Notes: generated by a model from the letters alone, not told the origin. A DNA stretch of 64,000 bases from Streptomyces sp. NBC_01214 (GCF_026340975.1 NZ_JAPEOS010000002.1:2043001-2107000), one strand, 5' to 3'; counted from the stretch's first letter, positions 42,784 to 52,978 are shown. Numbers and translations are program-made.

Positions 42784-45107
42784 TGGAGGCGGTGCAGCGG
42801 CGCCGGGTCACCGTCCGGGGCGTGGTCCAGGGCGTCGGCTTCCGGCCCTACGTCTACACCCGCGCGACCGGTCTGGGCCTGGCCGGGCACGTCACCAACA
42901 CCCCCGAGGGCGTCGTCGCGGAGGTCGAGGGCGCCCCGGCGGCGGTGTCGCGGTTCTGCGAACGGCTCGCGGCGGACGCACCCCCGCTGGCCGTGGTCGA
43001 CGCCGTCGACCACTGGGAGGTACCCGTCGCGGGCGGCACCGGATTCACCATCATCGCCTCCCGGACCGGCGGCCCCGCCCGCACGCTGGTCTCCCCGGAC
43101 GTGGCCACCTGTACCGACTGCCTCACCGAACTCGCCGACCCGGCCGACCGGCGCCACCGCCACCCCTTCATCACCTGCACCCACTGCGGGCCGCGCTTCA
43201 CCATCGTCACCGGGCTGCCGTACGACCGCGCCCACACCACCATGGCCCCCTTCCCCATGTGCCCCGACTGCGCCCGGGAGTACGGGGACCCGGCCGACCG
43301 CCGCTTCCACGCCCAGCCGGTCGCCTGCCCGGCCTGCGGCCCCCGCCTCAGGCTGCTCACCGGGAGACCACCCCGCGAGAGCACCGACGCGGACCCGGTC
43401 GCCGGGGCCCGGCGGCTCCTGGCGGCCGGCGCGATCCTCGCCGTCAAGGGCCTGGGCGGCTACCACCTGGCCTGCGACGCCACCCAGCCGGGCGCCGTCG
43501 CCGAGCTGCGCCGGCGCAAGGCCCGCGGGGACAAGCCCTTCGCCCTGATGGCCCGGGACCTGGCCGACGCCGAGCGGTTCGTGCACATCGGCCCCGAGGA
43601 ACGGGAGCTGCTCACGGGCGGCGTACGGCCCATCGTGCTGCTCCGCCGGCGCGCCGGCGCGGACGGCCCGGACGGGGTCGCCCCCGGCGCTCCGGACCTC
43701 GGCGTGATGCTCCCCTACACCCCCGTCCACCACCTGTTGCTCGGCCTGCCCGGGGACCCGCCGGGGCCCCGGCTGCTGGTCATGACCAGCGGCAACCTTT
43801 CGGGGGAGCCCATCGTCACCGACGACGCCGAGGCCCTGGACCGGCTCGCCGCCCTCGCCGACGCCTGGCTCACGCACGACCGCCCCATCCACGTCCCGTG
43901 CGACGACTCCGTCGTGCGGGTGTGCGACGGCGAGACGCTGACCGTACGCCGCTCGCGCGGGTACGCCCCGCTCCCGCTGACCCTGCCCGTGCCCGTCCCC
44001 GCGAGCCTCGCCGCGGGCGGGGACCTGAAGAACACCTTCTGCCTCGGCGAAGGGCGCCGGGCCTGGCTGTCCGCCCACATCGGCGACATGGACGACCTCG
44101 CCACCCAGTACGCCCTCGAAGGCGCCGAGCGGCAGCTGGAGTCCATCACCGGCGTCGCCCCCGTGCTCCTCGCCGCCGACCGGCACCCCGGCTACCGCTC
44201 CACCCGGTGGGCGGAGCGCGCCGCGGGCGCCCGGCCGCTCGTCCGCGTCCAGCACCACCACGCGCACATCGCCTCCGCCCTGGCGGAACACGGCCGGGGC
44301 GCCGGCCGCCCGGTGATCGGGGTCGCCTTCGACGGCACCGGCTACGGCGACGACGGCGCCGTGTGGGGCGGCGAGGTCCTCCTCGCCGACTACGCCGGGT
44401 TCACCCGGTTCGCCCACCTGGCCTACGTGCCGCTGCCGGGCGGCGACGCGGCCGTGCACCGCCCGTACCGCATGGCGCTGTCCCATCTGCGGGCCGCGGG
44501 CATCGACCGGACCCCGGATCTGCCCTGCACGGCCGCCTGTCCGCCGGAAGAATTCGCGGTGTTGGAGCGCCAGTTGGAGCGGGGCCTGAACTGCGTCCCG
44601 ACCTCCAGCATGGGCCGCCTCTTCGACGCCGTCTCCTCCCTGGCCGGCATCTGCCACCTGGCCGGCTACGAGGCGCAGGCCGCCATCGAGCTGGAGGGCG
44701 CGGCCCTGGGCGCGGGCGGAGCCGATCCCGGACCCGGCTACGCCTTCGGCCTGCACGAGCCGCCCGGCCCCGACGGCGGGCCGGTCACCGCCGATCCGGC
44801 GCCCGTGCTGGCCGCCGTGGTGGCCGACGTCCGCGCCGGCACGGACCCGGCGCTGATCGCGGCCCGCTTCCACACCGGTGTCGCCGCCCTCGTCGCCACG
44901 CTCTGCGCGCTCGCGCGCGAGCGGCACGGCCTGGACACCGTCGCCCTGACCGGCGGGGTCTTCGCCAACACCCTGCTCTCCTCGGCGTGCGCCCGGCGCC
45001 TGGGCGCCGCCGGATTCACCGTCCTGCGGCACGGCCGGGTCCCCCCGAACGACGGCGGGCTGGCCCTCGGCCAGCTCATGGTGGCCGCCGCGCACCACGC
45101 CCCCTGA
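42783..45107 (+). CDS. hypF: HypF, carbamoyltransferase for hydrogenase cyanide ligands
   Basis: A 774-residue HypF with the full set of domains. The N-terminal acylphosphatase has VVQGVGFRPYVYTRA. Zinc fingers with four CxxC pairs lie at about residues 110-190, then a YrdC-like domain (about 200-385). The Kae1-like carbamoyltransferase domain contains VQHHHAHIASALAEHG and ALTGGVFANTLL. It uses carbamoyl phosphate and ATP to carbamoylate the C-terminal Cys of HypE. It overlaps hypB by 1 bp, and hypC follows after 48 bp. Confidence 0.95.
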
Positions 45108-45155
45108 CACGCCCCCTGACACGCCCCCCGACACACCCACAGCAAGGAGAAGCCC

Positions 45156-45515
45156 ATGTGCTTGGCGGTGCCCGGCAGAGTGCTCGACATCGGGGAGAAG
45201 GACGGCACCCGCATGGCCACCGTCGACTTCGGCGGTGTGCAGAAGGAGGTGTGCCTGGAGTACCTACCGGACCTCCAGGTGGGCGAGTACGCCATCGTCC
45301 ACGTGGGCTTCGCCCTCCAGCGCCTCGACGAGGAGTCGGCCAAGCAGACCCTCGAACTCTTTACGCAACTCGGGATGTTGCAGGAGGAGTTCGGCGACCC
45401 GTGGGAGCAGGCCGCCGCGGCCGGCGGCGACCCCTGGCCCTTCGCCGACGACCCCGGTCCCGAACCCGCGCCCGCGCCCGCCCTCACCGCACCGCAGGAG
45501 GAAGTCCAGCCGTGA
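45156..45515 (+). CDS. hypC: HypC, hydrogenase assembly chaperone
   Basis: A 119-residue HypC. The invariant N-terminus MCLAVPGRV provides the Cys2 that carries the Fe(CN)2CO unit with HypD and docks on the large subunit. Normal HypC proteins are about 80-90 residues; here a Pro/Ala-rich acidic tail (about 84-119) is added. The ATG follows AAGGAGA. The stop overlaps the hypD start (GTGA). Confidence 0.94.
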   Translation: MCLAVPGRVLDIGEKDGTRMATVDFGGVQKEVCLEYLPDLQVGEYAIVHVGFALQRLDEESAKQTLELFTQLGMLQEEFGDPWEQAAAAGGDPWPFADDPGPEPAPAPALTAPQEEVQP

Positions 45516-46672
45516 AGTACATCGAGGAGTTCCAGGACCCCGCCCTCGCCCGCCGGCTGCTGGACGACATCCACGCCACCGTGACCCGCCCCTGGGCCCT
45601 GATGGAAGTGTGCGGCGGCCAGACCCACACCATCATCCGACACGGGATCGATCAACTGCTGCCGGAACAAGTGGAGTTGATCCACGGACCGGGCTGTCCG
45701 GTGTGCGTCACCCCGCTGGAGGTCATCGACAAGGCGCTGGAGATCGCCTCCCGCCCCGATGTGATCTTCTGTTCCTTCGGGGACATGCTCCGGGTGCCCG
45801 GGACCGGCCGCGACCTGTTCCAAGTGCGCAGCGAGGGCGGCGACGTACGCGTCGTCTACTCCCCGCTCGACGCCCTGCGGATCGCCCGGGAGAACCCGAA
45901 GCACCAGGTGGTCTTCTTCGGCATCGGCTTCGAGACCACTGCGCCGCCCAACGCCATGACCGTCCACCAGGCGAAGAAGCTGGGCATCCCCAACTTCAGC
46001 CTGCTGGTCTCCCACGTCCGGGTGCCCCCGGCGATCGAGGCGATCATGCAGTCGCCGAGCTGCCGGGTCCAGGGCTTTCTCGCCGCCGGGCACGTGTGCA
46101 GCGTGATGGGCGTGCGCGAGTACCCCGAACTGGCGGCGCGCCACCGGGTGCCGATCGTGGTGACGGGCTTCGAACCGCTGGACATCCTGGAGGGCGTACG
46201 CCGGGCCGTACGGCAGCTGGAGCGCGGCGAACACACCGTCGACAACGCCTACGCGCGCGCCGTGCGCCCCGAGGGCAACCCGGCCGCCCTCGCCATGCTG
46301 GAGGACGTCTTCGAGGTCACCGACCGGGCCTGGCGGGGCATCGGCGTCATCCCCGACAGCGGCTGGCGGCTGTCGGAGCGCTACCGGGACTTCGACGCCG
46401 AACACCGCTTCTCGGTCACCGGCATCAACACCCGTGAACCGGCCGAGTGCCGCAGCGGCGAGGTGCTCCAGGGGCTGCTGAAACCGCACGAGTGCGAGGC
46501 CTTCGGCACGCTGTGCACTCCGCGCAGCCCGCTCGGCGCCACCATGGTCTCCAGCGAGGGCGCCTGCGCCGCGTACTACCTCTACCGTCGGTTGGAGCTG
46601 GGGACCGTGCCCGCCGCCGCGACCGCCCCGACCGCTGCGAGCGCCCCGCTGGAGGCGAGCCCCGTTGTCTGA
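45512..46672 (+). CDS. hypD: HypD, iron-sulfur scaffold for Fe(CN)2CO assembly
   Basis: A 386-residue HypD. Key Cys-containing motifs are MEVCGGQTHT, HGPGCPVCVTP, and the C-terminal 4Fe-4S set (CEAFGTLC and SSEGACAAYY). GFETTAPP and SHVRVPPA are also conserved. It receives cyanide from HypE and assembles the iron ligand set with HypC. A Thr/Ala-rich tail follows the last motif. The GTG start overlaps hypC, and the 3' end overlaps hypE by 8 bp in another frame. Confidence 0.95.
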   Translation: MKYIEEFQDPALARRLLDDIHATVTRPWALMEVCGGQTHTIIRHGIDQLLPEQVELIHGPGCPVCVTPLEVIDKALEIASRPDVIFCSFGDMLRVPGTGRDLFQVRSEGGDVRVVYSPLDALRIARENPKHQVVFFGIGFETTAPPNAMTVHQAKKLGIPNFSLLVSHVRVPPAIEAIMQSPSCRVQGFLAAGHVCSVMGVREYPELAARHRVPIVVTGFEPLDILEGVRRAVRQLERGEHTVDNAYARAVRPEGNPAALAMLEDVFEVTDRAWRGIGVIPDSGWRLSERYRDFDAEHRFSVTGINTREPAECRSGEVLQGLLKPHECEAFGTLCTPRSPLGATMVSSEGACAAYYLYRRLELGTVPAAATAPTAASAPLEASPVV

Positions 46673-47726
46673 CACCGCACTCGACATCACGGGCTGGACC
46701 TGCCCGGCCCCGCTGCGCGACCGCCCCCGCGTGGTGATGGGCCACGGCGGCGGGGGCGCACTCTCCGCCGAACTGGTCCAGCACCTCTTCGCCCCCGCCT
46801 TCGGCGGTGACGTGCTCGCCCAGCTCGGGGACTCCGCGACCGTCACCCTGGGCGGCGTCCGGCTGGCCTTCTCCACCGACTCCTACGTGGTGCGGCCGCT
46901 GTTCTTCCCCGGCGGCTCCATCGGCGACCTCGCGGTCAACGGCACGGTCAACGACCTGGCCATGAGCGGAGCCGAAGCGGCGTACCTGTCCTGCGGATTC
47001 ATCCTGGAGGAGGGCGTCGAGATGTCGGTGGTGGCGCGCGTGGCCGAAGCCATGGGCGCGGCCGCGCGCGCGGCGGGCGTGGAGGTCGCGACCGGAGACA
47101 CCAAGGTCGTGGAAGCGGGCCACGGGGACGGCATCTACATCAACACCGCGGGCATCGGGCTCATCCCCGACGGGGTGGACCTGCGCCCGCAGCGCGTCGT
47201 ACCCGGAGACGTCGTCATCGTCAGCGGTGAGATCGGGCTCCACGGCGTGGCGATCATGAGCGTCCGCGAGGGGCTCGAATTCGGCGTGGACGTCCAGAGC
47301 GACTGCGCGGCCCTGGGCGGCCTCGTCCGGAGCATGCTCGCCGTCACCCCGGACCTCCACGTCCTGCGCGACCCCACCCGGGGCGGCCTCGCGGCCTCCC
47401 TGAACGAGATCGCGGCCGCCTCGGGCACCGGTGTCGTGATCCACGAGGGTCGCGTCCCGGTCCCCGCGGCCGTCGCGAACGCCTGCGCGATCCTCGGGCT
47501 CGACCCGCTCTACGTGGCCAACGAGGGCAAGCTGGTCGCCTTCGTCCCCCGCGAGCACGCCGACGCCGTCCTCGACGCCATGCGCGCCCATCCGCTGGGC
47601 CGCCGCGCGGCGGTGATCGGTGAGGCCGTCGACGCCCACCCGGGCCTCGTCGTGGCCCGCACCGCCCTCGGCGGCACCCGCGTGGTCGACCTGCCGATCG
47701 GGGAGCAGTTGCCGCGCATCTGCTGA
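46665..47726 (+). CDS. hypE: HypE, thiocarbamate dehydratase for cyanide ligands
   Basis: A 353-residue PurM-like ATPase. VVMGHGGGGALS opens the ATP-binding core; FSTDSYVV and GSIGDLAVNGTVNDLAMSGA are typical. The C-terminus ends PRIC, whose terminal Cys is carbamoylated by HypF and dehydrated to thiocyanate. The TTG start lies 8 bp inside hypD. It is the last gene of the hydrogenase locus, and a terminator-like hairpin follows at once. Confidence 0.95.
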   Translation: MSDTALDITGWTCPAPLRDRPRVVMGHGGGGALSAELVQHLFAPAFGGDVLAQLGDSATVTLGGVRLAFSTDSYVVRPLFFPGGSIGDLAVNGTVNDLAMSGAEAAYLSCGFILEEGVEMSVVARVAEAMGAAARAAGVEVATGDTKVVEAGHGDGIYINTAGIGLIPDGVDLRPQRVVPGDVVIVSGEIGLHGVAIMSVREGLEFGVDVQSDCAALGGLVRSMLAVTPDLHVLRDPTRGGLAASLNEIAAASGTGVVIHEGRVPVPAAVANACAILGLDPLYVANEGKLVAFVPREHADAVLDAMRAHPLGRRAAVIGEAVDAHPGLVVARTALGGTRVVDLPIGEQLPRIC

Positions 47727-47727
47727 C

Positions 47728-47748
47728 CGGCACCGAGAACGGGTGCCG
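47728..47748 (+). terminator. Terminator-like hairpin after hypE
   Basis: CGGCACC, a 7-nt loop and GGTGCCG form a perfect 7-bp stem starting two bases after the hypE stop. Two further copies of the GGGTGCCG half follow at 47754 and 47767, giving a triple direct repeat. There is no T-run, which is usual in Streptomyces. Confidence 0.5.
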
Positions 47749-47929
47749 AAGGCGGGTGCCGAAGATGGGTGCCGGCCCCGATGTGCGGTGGCGGTGGGCC
47801 GGGCGATGCTGGGGGTGTCCGCGAAGCCAGCCCCTCCCTGCCGATGAACACCCCCGTGTCCCGACGGCGTTGACCTGGAGCGGCCCCCGCTCCCGCGCCG
47901 TCGCCCGGTCGACGGAAAGGAGCGGGGCC

Positions 47930-48241
47930 GTGCCGCGCATGTCACGATCCGACGGTACGAGGGCCGACGGCCCCGGCCGGAGCCCCCGCGCAGAGCGCCC
48001 GAGGCCCCCGAGGCTGCCGCAGAGCCCGCGGTCACCGCAGAGCCCGCACCGGCCCCGGGCACACCGCCGGGCCGGCGCCTGGCTGGCCGTCTTCCTGGGG
48101 GTCTGGTGCACCGTGGCCGGGGCCACCCTGCCCAACGGCCTCGTGTTCGCGGCCGGCCTGGTCGTGGCCGCGCTGGCGGTGAACCGCTTGGGTGCGGAGC
48201 CCCGTACGGCCCGCAGGGCGAAGCCGATGACTCCGCCCTGA
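47930..48241 (+). CDS. Small hypothetical membrane protein
   Basis: A 103-residue protein. A long Arg/Pro-rich N-terminus (about residues 1-47) precedes one long or two short hydrophobic helices (GAWLAVFLGVWCTVAGATL and GLVFAAGLVVAALAV), then a basic tail. The GTG at 47930 has AAAGGAG 7 nt upstream, a good ribosome-binding site. No homolog is recognised. It converges on the antiporter gene and is not obviously part of the hydrogenase unit. Confidence 0.6.
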   Translation: MPRMSRSDGTRADGPGRSPRAERPRPPRLPQSPRSPQSPHRPRAHRRAGAWLAVFLGVWCTVAGATLPNGLVFAAGLVVAALAVNRLGAEPRTARRAKPMTPP

Positions 48242-48306
48242 CCATCAGGTCGTCTCGTACGGGCCCCGCCGGAACCAGACCGGGTCCGTCCGCCCGGCGG
48301 GATGCG

Positions 48307-49563
48307 CTACGGCCGGCCGGCGGGATCCTGGTCGGGAGTCGGCTCCGCGACGGCCTCCGGGGACCGCGCGGGGGAGGGTACCGCCGAGAGCAGCGGGGTG
48401 TCCACGGCGCGCCGCCCCCGGAACCAGCCGGCCAGCGGCTCGGTGTAGCGGGCGGTGAGCGGCCCGATCACCACGAGGATCAGCACGTAGGCGGTGGCCA
48501 GCGGCCCGAGGGCCGGTTCGATGCCCGCGGTGACGGCGAGACCGGCGATGACGATCGAGAACTCCCCGCGGGCGACGAGGGTTCCGCCGGCCCGCCAGCG
48601 GCCCTTGACCCCGACCCCGGCGCGCTTCGCGGCCCAGTACCCGGTGGCGATCTTCGTACCCGCGGTGACCAGGGCCAGCGCGAGCGCTGGCAGCAGTACG
48701 GGCGGGATGCTGGCCGGGTCGGTGTGCAGGCCGAAGAAGACGAAGAACACCGCGGCGAACAGGTCCCGGAGCGGGCTGAGCAGGGTGTGCGTACCCTCGG
48801 CCACCTCACCGGACAGGGCGATGCCGACCAGGAACGCGCCGACCGCGGCGGACACCTGGAGCTGCTGGGCGATGCCCGCGACCAGCAGGGTCAGACCCAG
48901 GACGACGAGGAGCAGCTTCTCCGGGTCGTCGCTGGAGACGAACCGGGAGATGAGCCGCCCGTAGCGGACGGCGACGAACAGCACCGTGCCCGCCACGCCG
49001 AGCGCGATCGCCAGGGTCAGGCTGCCCGCCGCGAGGCCGACCCCGGCCAACAGCGCGGTGACGATCGGCAGGTAGACGGCCATGGCCAGGTCTTCCAGCA
49101 CCAGGACGCTGAGGATGACCGGGGTCTCGCGGTTGCCGAGGCGGCCGAGGTCGCCCATCACCTTGGCGATGACGCCGGAGGAGGAGATCCAGGTGACCCC
49201 CGCCAGGACCACGGCGGCGACCGGGCCCCAGCCCATCAGCAGCGCGGCGACCGCGCCGGGTACGGCGTTGAGGGTGAAGTCGACCAGCCCGGCCGGGTAC
49301 TGGGTCTTGAGGTTGGAGACCAGATCGGTCGCCGTGTACTCCAGCCCCAGCATCAGCAGGAGCAGGATGACGCCGATCTCGGCGCCGATCGCCACGAACT
49401 CCTCGCTCGCGCCCATGGGCAGCAGCCCGCCCGTGCCGAAGGCGAGACCGGCCAGCAAGTACAGGGGTATCGGGGAGAAGCGGAAGCGTCCGGCGAGCCT
49501 GCCCAGCAGGCCCAGTCCCAGGATGATCGCACCGAACTCGATCAGGAAGAGAGCAGAGTGCAC
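48307..49563 (-). CDS. Cation/proton antiporter, CPA2 family (KhtU-like)
   Basis: A 418-residue polytopic protein with 12-13 helices of the monovalent cation:proton antiporter-2 family. GAEIGVILLLLMLGLEY and SSSGVIAKVMGDL carry the conserved core, with FFVFFGLHTDP in the later helices. There is no C-terminal TrkA-N domain; regulation is likely supplied by the separate TrkA-C-type protein encoded 6 bp upstream. It is probably a K+(NH4+)/H+ antiporter. The start is GTG. Confidence 0.86.
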   Translation of the reverse strand: MHSALFLIEFGAIILGLGLLGRLAGRFRFSPIPLYLLAGLAFGTGGLLPMGASEEFVAIGAEIGVILLLLMLGLEYTATDLVSNLKTQYPAGLVDFTLNAVPGAVAALLMGWGPVAAVVLAGVTWISSSGVIAKVMGDLGRLGNRETPVILSVLVLEDLAMAVYLPIVTALLAGVGLAAGSLTLAIALGVAGTVLFVAVRYGRLISRFVSSDDPEKLLLVVLGLTLLVAGIAQQLQVSAAVGAFLVGIALSGEVAEGTHTLLSPLRDLFAAVFFVFFGLHTDPASIPPVLLPALALALVTAGTKIATGYWAAKRAGVGVKGRWRAGGTLVARGEFSIVIAGLAVTAGIEPALGPLATAYVLILVVIGPLTARYTEPLAGWFRGRRAVDTPLLSAVPSPARSPEAVAEPTPDQDPAGRP

Positions 49564-49569
49564 AGGCGA

Positions 49570-50055
49570 TCACTCCCGTCCGAGTAGGGAGGCGGCCGCG
49601 TCGACGCCCTCGCGGGTGCCGATCACGATGAGCGTGTCCCCGCCGGCGAGGCGGAAGTCGGGCGCGGGGGAGGGGCGGGCCTCGGCCCGCCGCAGGACCG
49701 CCACGATCGAGACCCCCGTCTCCGTCCGCATCCGGGTCTCGCCCAGCAGCCGGCCGTTCCAGTACGAGTGCGCGGACAGCTCGATGCGCTCGGCGACCAG
49801 CCCGAGGTCGGTGGTGTGCAGGAGGCTGGGGCTGTGGTGCGCGGGCATCAGGGCGTCGATCAGAGAGGTGGTCTCGGCCCCGGACAGGTGCAGCGACTGG
49901 GCGCACGCATCAGGATCGTCCGCGCGGTAGACGTTCACCGTACGGGTGCCGTCGCGGTGGGCGATCACCGACAGGTGGCGCCGCTCGCGGGTGGTGAGGT
50001 CGTACTGGACCCCGATGCCGGGCAGTGGCGTGGTGCTCATCCGTGGAGCGGGCAC
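49570..50055 (-). CDS. TrkA-C domain regulatory subunit of the antiporter (KhtT-like)
   Basis: A 161-residue cytoplasmic protein resembling KhtT. LPGIGVQYDLTT matches the start of the N-terminal domain, and the C-terminal RCK/TrkA-C domain has RTETGVSIVAVLRR and LAGGDTLIVIGTREGV, a nucleotide- or ion-sensing fold. GTG at 50055 has AAGGGGGG 7-8 nt upstream; ATG at 50040 fits the family N-terminus but lacks such a site. It is co-transcribed with the antiporter and likely gates it. Confidence 0.85.
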   Translation of the reverse strand: MPAPRMSTTPLPGIGVQYDLTTRERRHLSVIAHRDGTRTVNVYRADDPDACAQSLHLSGAETTSLIDALMPAHHSPSLLHTTDLGLVAERIELSAHSYWNGRLLGETRMRTETGVSIVAVLRRAEARPSPAPDFRLAGGDTLIVIGTREGVDAAASLLGRE

Positions 50056-50233
50056 GGCTCTGTCCCCCCTTGCTTCGTGTTCGACGGTGGTGCGGCGCAG
50101 CTCCGGCAGAAGGCGGGCTTCAGCTGCTGCGCGGGCTCATGGTGCCACCTCGCACAGGGGGTGGGATATGGGTGTCGGCACGGATGGACAAGCGCCCCGG
50201 CGGACGACAGGCTGAGGCGGGGACACCGGTCCC

Positions 50234-50253
50234 ACCGCAGGTCACCGCAGGTG
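50234..50253. repeat. 10-bp tandem direct repeat in the kinase promoter region
   Basis: ACCGCAGGTC is followed at once by ACCGCAGGTG (9 of 10 identical), 78 bp before the sensor kinase start. Tandem direct repeats of this size are typical binding sites for response regulators. It lies within the 276-bp region between the divergent antiporter and two-component genes. Confidence 0.35.
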
Positions 50254-50331
50254 CGGGAGCGTATCGGCGGGGATAGTGGAAGCAGGCGGTCCGTCGGAGC
50301 GGCGGATCCCGGAACGAGCGGAGGGACGCCC

Positions 50332-51306
50332 GTGTCGCTGTACTGGCGGATCTTCCTGCTCAACGCGGCCGTCCTCGTCACCGCCGTCCTGCTGCTGTTC
50401 GGCCCGGTCACCGTCTCCACCCCGGTCCTCTTCGGCGAGGCCGTCGTGCTGCTCGCCGGCCTGGCCGCCATGCTGATCGCCAACGCCGCCCTGCTCCGGA
50501 TCGGCCTGGCACCGCTCGGCCGGCTGACCCGCGCGATGAGCGCGGTCGACCTGCTGCGCCCCGGCGGCCGGGCCCGGGTGGAGGGCCCCGCCGAAGTGGC
50601 CGAGCTGACCACCTCCTTCAACGCCATGCTGGGCCGGTTGGAGGCCGAACGGGCCGGCAGCAGCGCCCGCGCCCTCTCCGCGCAGGAAGCCGAACGACGG
50701 CGCATCGCCCAGGAACTCCACGACGAGGTCGGCCAGACCCTCACCGCGGTCCTGCTCCAGCTCAAGCACGCCGCCGACCGTGCCCCGGCCCCCTTGCGGG
50801 ACGAGCTCCGCCAGGTGCAGGAGACGACCCGCACCAGCCTGGACGAAATCCGCCGCATCGCCCGCAGGCTGCGCCCGGGGGTCTTGGAGGAGCTCGGGCT
50901 GCACAGTGCCGTGCGCGCGCTGACGGCCGAGTTCACCAGCGGGTCGCTGACCGTGCGGCACGTCATCGGCCCCCGCGTGCTCCCGCTGGACGAAGCGGCC
51001 GAACTCGTCGTCTACCGGGTCGCCCAGGAGGCCCTGACCAACGCCGCCCGGCACGCGGGCGCGAGCGAGGTCGAGGTGCACCTGTCGGCCCGGCCCGGCG
51101 GGGCGGTCCGGCTGCTGGTGCGGGACAACGGCCGGGGCATCGGTCCCGCCGGTGAGGGCGCGGGCATCCAGGGCATGCGGGAACGGGCCCTGCTGATCGG
51201 CGCGGACCTCGCCATCGGGAGCGGCCCGCAGGGCGGCACCGACGTACGGCTGGACGTGCCCGCCATCACCACGGCCGCCGCCGCGACCACGGAGGGGAAC
51301 CCTTGA
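50332..51306 (+). CDS. NarL-type two-component sensor histidine kinase
   Basis: A 324-residue membrane kinase. Two helices (about residues 5-25 and 33-55) have almost no external loop between them. A HAMP-like linker follows, then a HisKA_3 domain with His130 in AQELHDEVGQ, and an HATPase domain with NAARHAG and VRDNGRGIG. The minimal external part suggests it senses a membrane or internal signal. The GTG at 50332 follows GGAGG. The stop overlaps the regulator start by 4 bp. Confidence 0.88.
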   Translation: MSLYWRIFLLNAAVLVTAVLLLFGPVTVSTPVLFGEAVVLLAGLAAMLIANAALLRIGLAPLGRLTRAMSAVDLLRPGGRARVEGPAEVAELTTSFNAMLGRLEAERAGSSARALSAQEAERRRIAQELHDEVGQTLTAVLLQLKHAADRAPAPLRDELRQVQETTRTSLDEIRRIARRLRPGVLEELGLHSAVRALTAEFTSGSLTVRHVIGPRVLPLDEAAELVVYRVAQEALTNAARHAGASEVEVHLSARPGGAVRLLVRDNGRGIGPAGEGAGIQGMRERALLIGADLAIGSGPQGGTDVRLDVPAITTAAAATTEGNP

Positions 51307-51968
51307 CCACCCCGGAGCGCGCGCCGACCCGCGTCCTGCTCGCCGACGACCACGCCCTCGTACGGCGCGGGGTCCGGCTCATCCTCGACGCCGAGCCGGA
51401 CCTGACGGTGGTCGCCGAGGCCGGGGACGGAGCGGAGGCCGTCGCCCTGGCCCGTACCGGTGAGGTGGACCTCGCCGTCCTCGACGTGGCCATGCCCCGG
51501 ATGACCGGACTGCAGGCCGCACGGGAACTCTCCCGGCTGCGGCCGGAGCTGCGCATCCTCATCCTGACGATGTACGACAACGAGCAGTACTTCTTCGAGG
51601 CGCTCAAGGCCGGGGCGGCCGGATACGTCCCCAAGTCGGTCGCCGACCGCGATCTGGTCGAGGCGTGCCGGGCGGCGATCCGGGACGAGCCGTTCATCTA
51701 CCCCGGGGCCGAGACCACCCTCATCCGCAACTACCTGGACCGGGCCCGCCAGGGCGATCCGCTGCCCGCCCGGGCGATCACCGAGCGCGAGGAGGAGATC
51801 CTCAAGCTCGTCGCGGAAGGCCACTCCTCGAAGGAGATCGGCGACCTCCTCGTCATCAGCGCCAAGACCGTGGAGCGCCACCGGGCCAATCTGCTCCAGA
51901 AGCTGGGGATGCGCGACCGGCTGGAGCTGACCCGGTACGCGATCCGGGTCGGACTCATCGAGCCGTAG
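51303..51968 (+). CDS. NarL/LuxR-family response regulator
   Basis: A 221-residue regulator. The receiver domain has acidic residues D15/D16 and the phospho-acceptor D61 in AVLDVAMP, plus a conserved Lys in GYVPKSV. The C-terminal LuxR-type DNA-binding domain has ITEREEEILKLVAEGHSSKEIG and KTVERHRANLLQKLGM. The TTG start overlaps the kinase stop, so the two are made together. Targets are unknown. Confidence 0.92.
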   Translation: MTTPERAPTRVLLADDHALVRRGVRLILDAEPDLTVVAEAGDGAEAVALARTGEVDLAVLDVAMPRMTGLQAARELSRLRPELRILILTMYDNEQYFFEALKAGAAGYVPKSVADRDLVEACRAAIRDEPFIYPGAETTLIRNYLDRARQGDPLPARAITEREEEILKLVAEGHSSKEIGDLLVISAKTVERHRANLLQKLGMRDRLELTRYAIRVGLIEP

Positions 51969-52084
51969 GGGGTGTTCGCCCCCCACCCTCGTAGCTACGA
52001 GGTGGTGCTGCCCGGGCCCCGTCCCCCAGCATGGCGCGGGGGACCGCCCGTCCGGGCGCCGTCCACGGGCCGGGAGGGGAAGAC

Positions 52085-52978
52085 GTGCTGCGGTATCCGA
52101 GCAGGCTGCGGGCGCTGGTGCTGATGTGCCTGGCGGGGCTGGTGCTGGCGGGTGCGCCCGCACCCGCCTCCGCGTCCACCACCGCCCCCTCTCCTGCCCC
52201 GGTCCCCGCCCCTGCTGCGGCGAAGCCGCTGTTCCAGCTGCCGTTCCCGTGCGGGACCAACTGGCAGCTGAACACCTGGGGCCACAACCCGGCGCTGGAC
52301 ATCGTGGTGGAGGGCAACACCGGCTCCGACGGGCTGCCCGTCCTGCCGTCCGCCGCCGGCACGGTGGCCGCCACGTACTGGACCAACGGTTCGGGCAACA
52401 CCATCCAGATCAACCACGGCAACGGCTGGTTCACGGCCTACTACCACCTGAAGGACGACCCGGCGACGTACGTCAAGAAGGGCGACGCCGTCCAACCGTC
52501 CACCCGAATCGGCCGGATCGGCACCTCGGGCGCCTCCACCTGGTCCCACCTGCACTACGAGCAGCGCTACCTGGCCTCGGGCGACTTCACCGACGAGAGC
52601 CACCGCGTCCCGGTCCACTTCGACGGGGTCGAGTACGCGGGCGACGCGAAGGAATGGCCCACCGTCACCAGCCGCAACTGCACCGGCACGCCGCCCCCCG
52701 CCTGGCAGGACTGCCCGCCCGGCTACGTCTGCTTCTACTCGGGGGCGGACGGCACGGGCACCGTCTGCCGCTCCGCCGTCGACGAGCCCCGCAGCACGTG
52801 CGGGTTGCGCAGGTCCTTCTTCAACAACGGCACGCCGCAGCCGGGTTACGACCACGTGCAGGTGTACTTCCGGGAGGGAGGCAGCGCCTGCCTGCACCGC
52901 GGCTGGGACGAGGGGCGCGGAAACCTCCCCGCCGGGGGGCGGACCATCGAGCGCTTCCAATGGCGAGGAGAGTGCTGA
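52085..52978 (+). CDS. Secreted M23-type peptidase with C-terminal I36-like domain
   Basis: A 297-residue exported protein. A signal peptide covers about residues 1-33 (ending PASAS), followed by a Pro/Ala linker. A LytM/M23 domain (about 55-185) has HNPALD as the first zinc pair and HLHYE as the second. The C-terminal 90 residues carry six Cys and the pattern CPPGYVCFYSG...FFNNG, like peptidase inhibitor family I36. It probably cleaves cell-wall peptides or a related surface substrate. GTG at 52085 has GGAGGGG upstream. Confidence 0.82.
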   Translation: MLRYPSRLRALVLMCLAGLVLAGAPAPASASTTAPSPAPVPAPAAAKPLFQLPFPCGTNWQLNTWGHNPALDIVVEGNTGSDGLPVLPSAAGTVAATYWTNGSGNTIQINHGNGWFTAYYHLKDDPATYVKKGDAVQPSTRIGRIGTSGASTWSHLHYEQRYLASGDFTDESHRVPVHFDGVEYAGDAKEWPTVTSRNCTGTPPPAWQDCPPGYVCFYSGADGTGTVCRSAVDEPRSTCGLRRSFFNNGTPQPGYDHVQVYFREGGSACLHRGWDEGRGNLPAGGRTIERFQWRGEC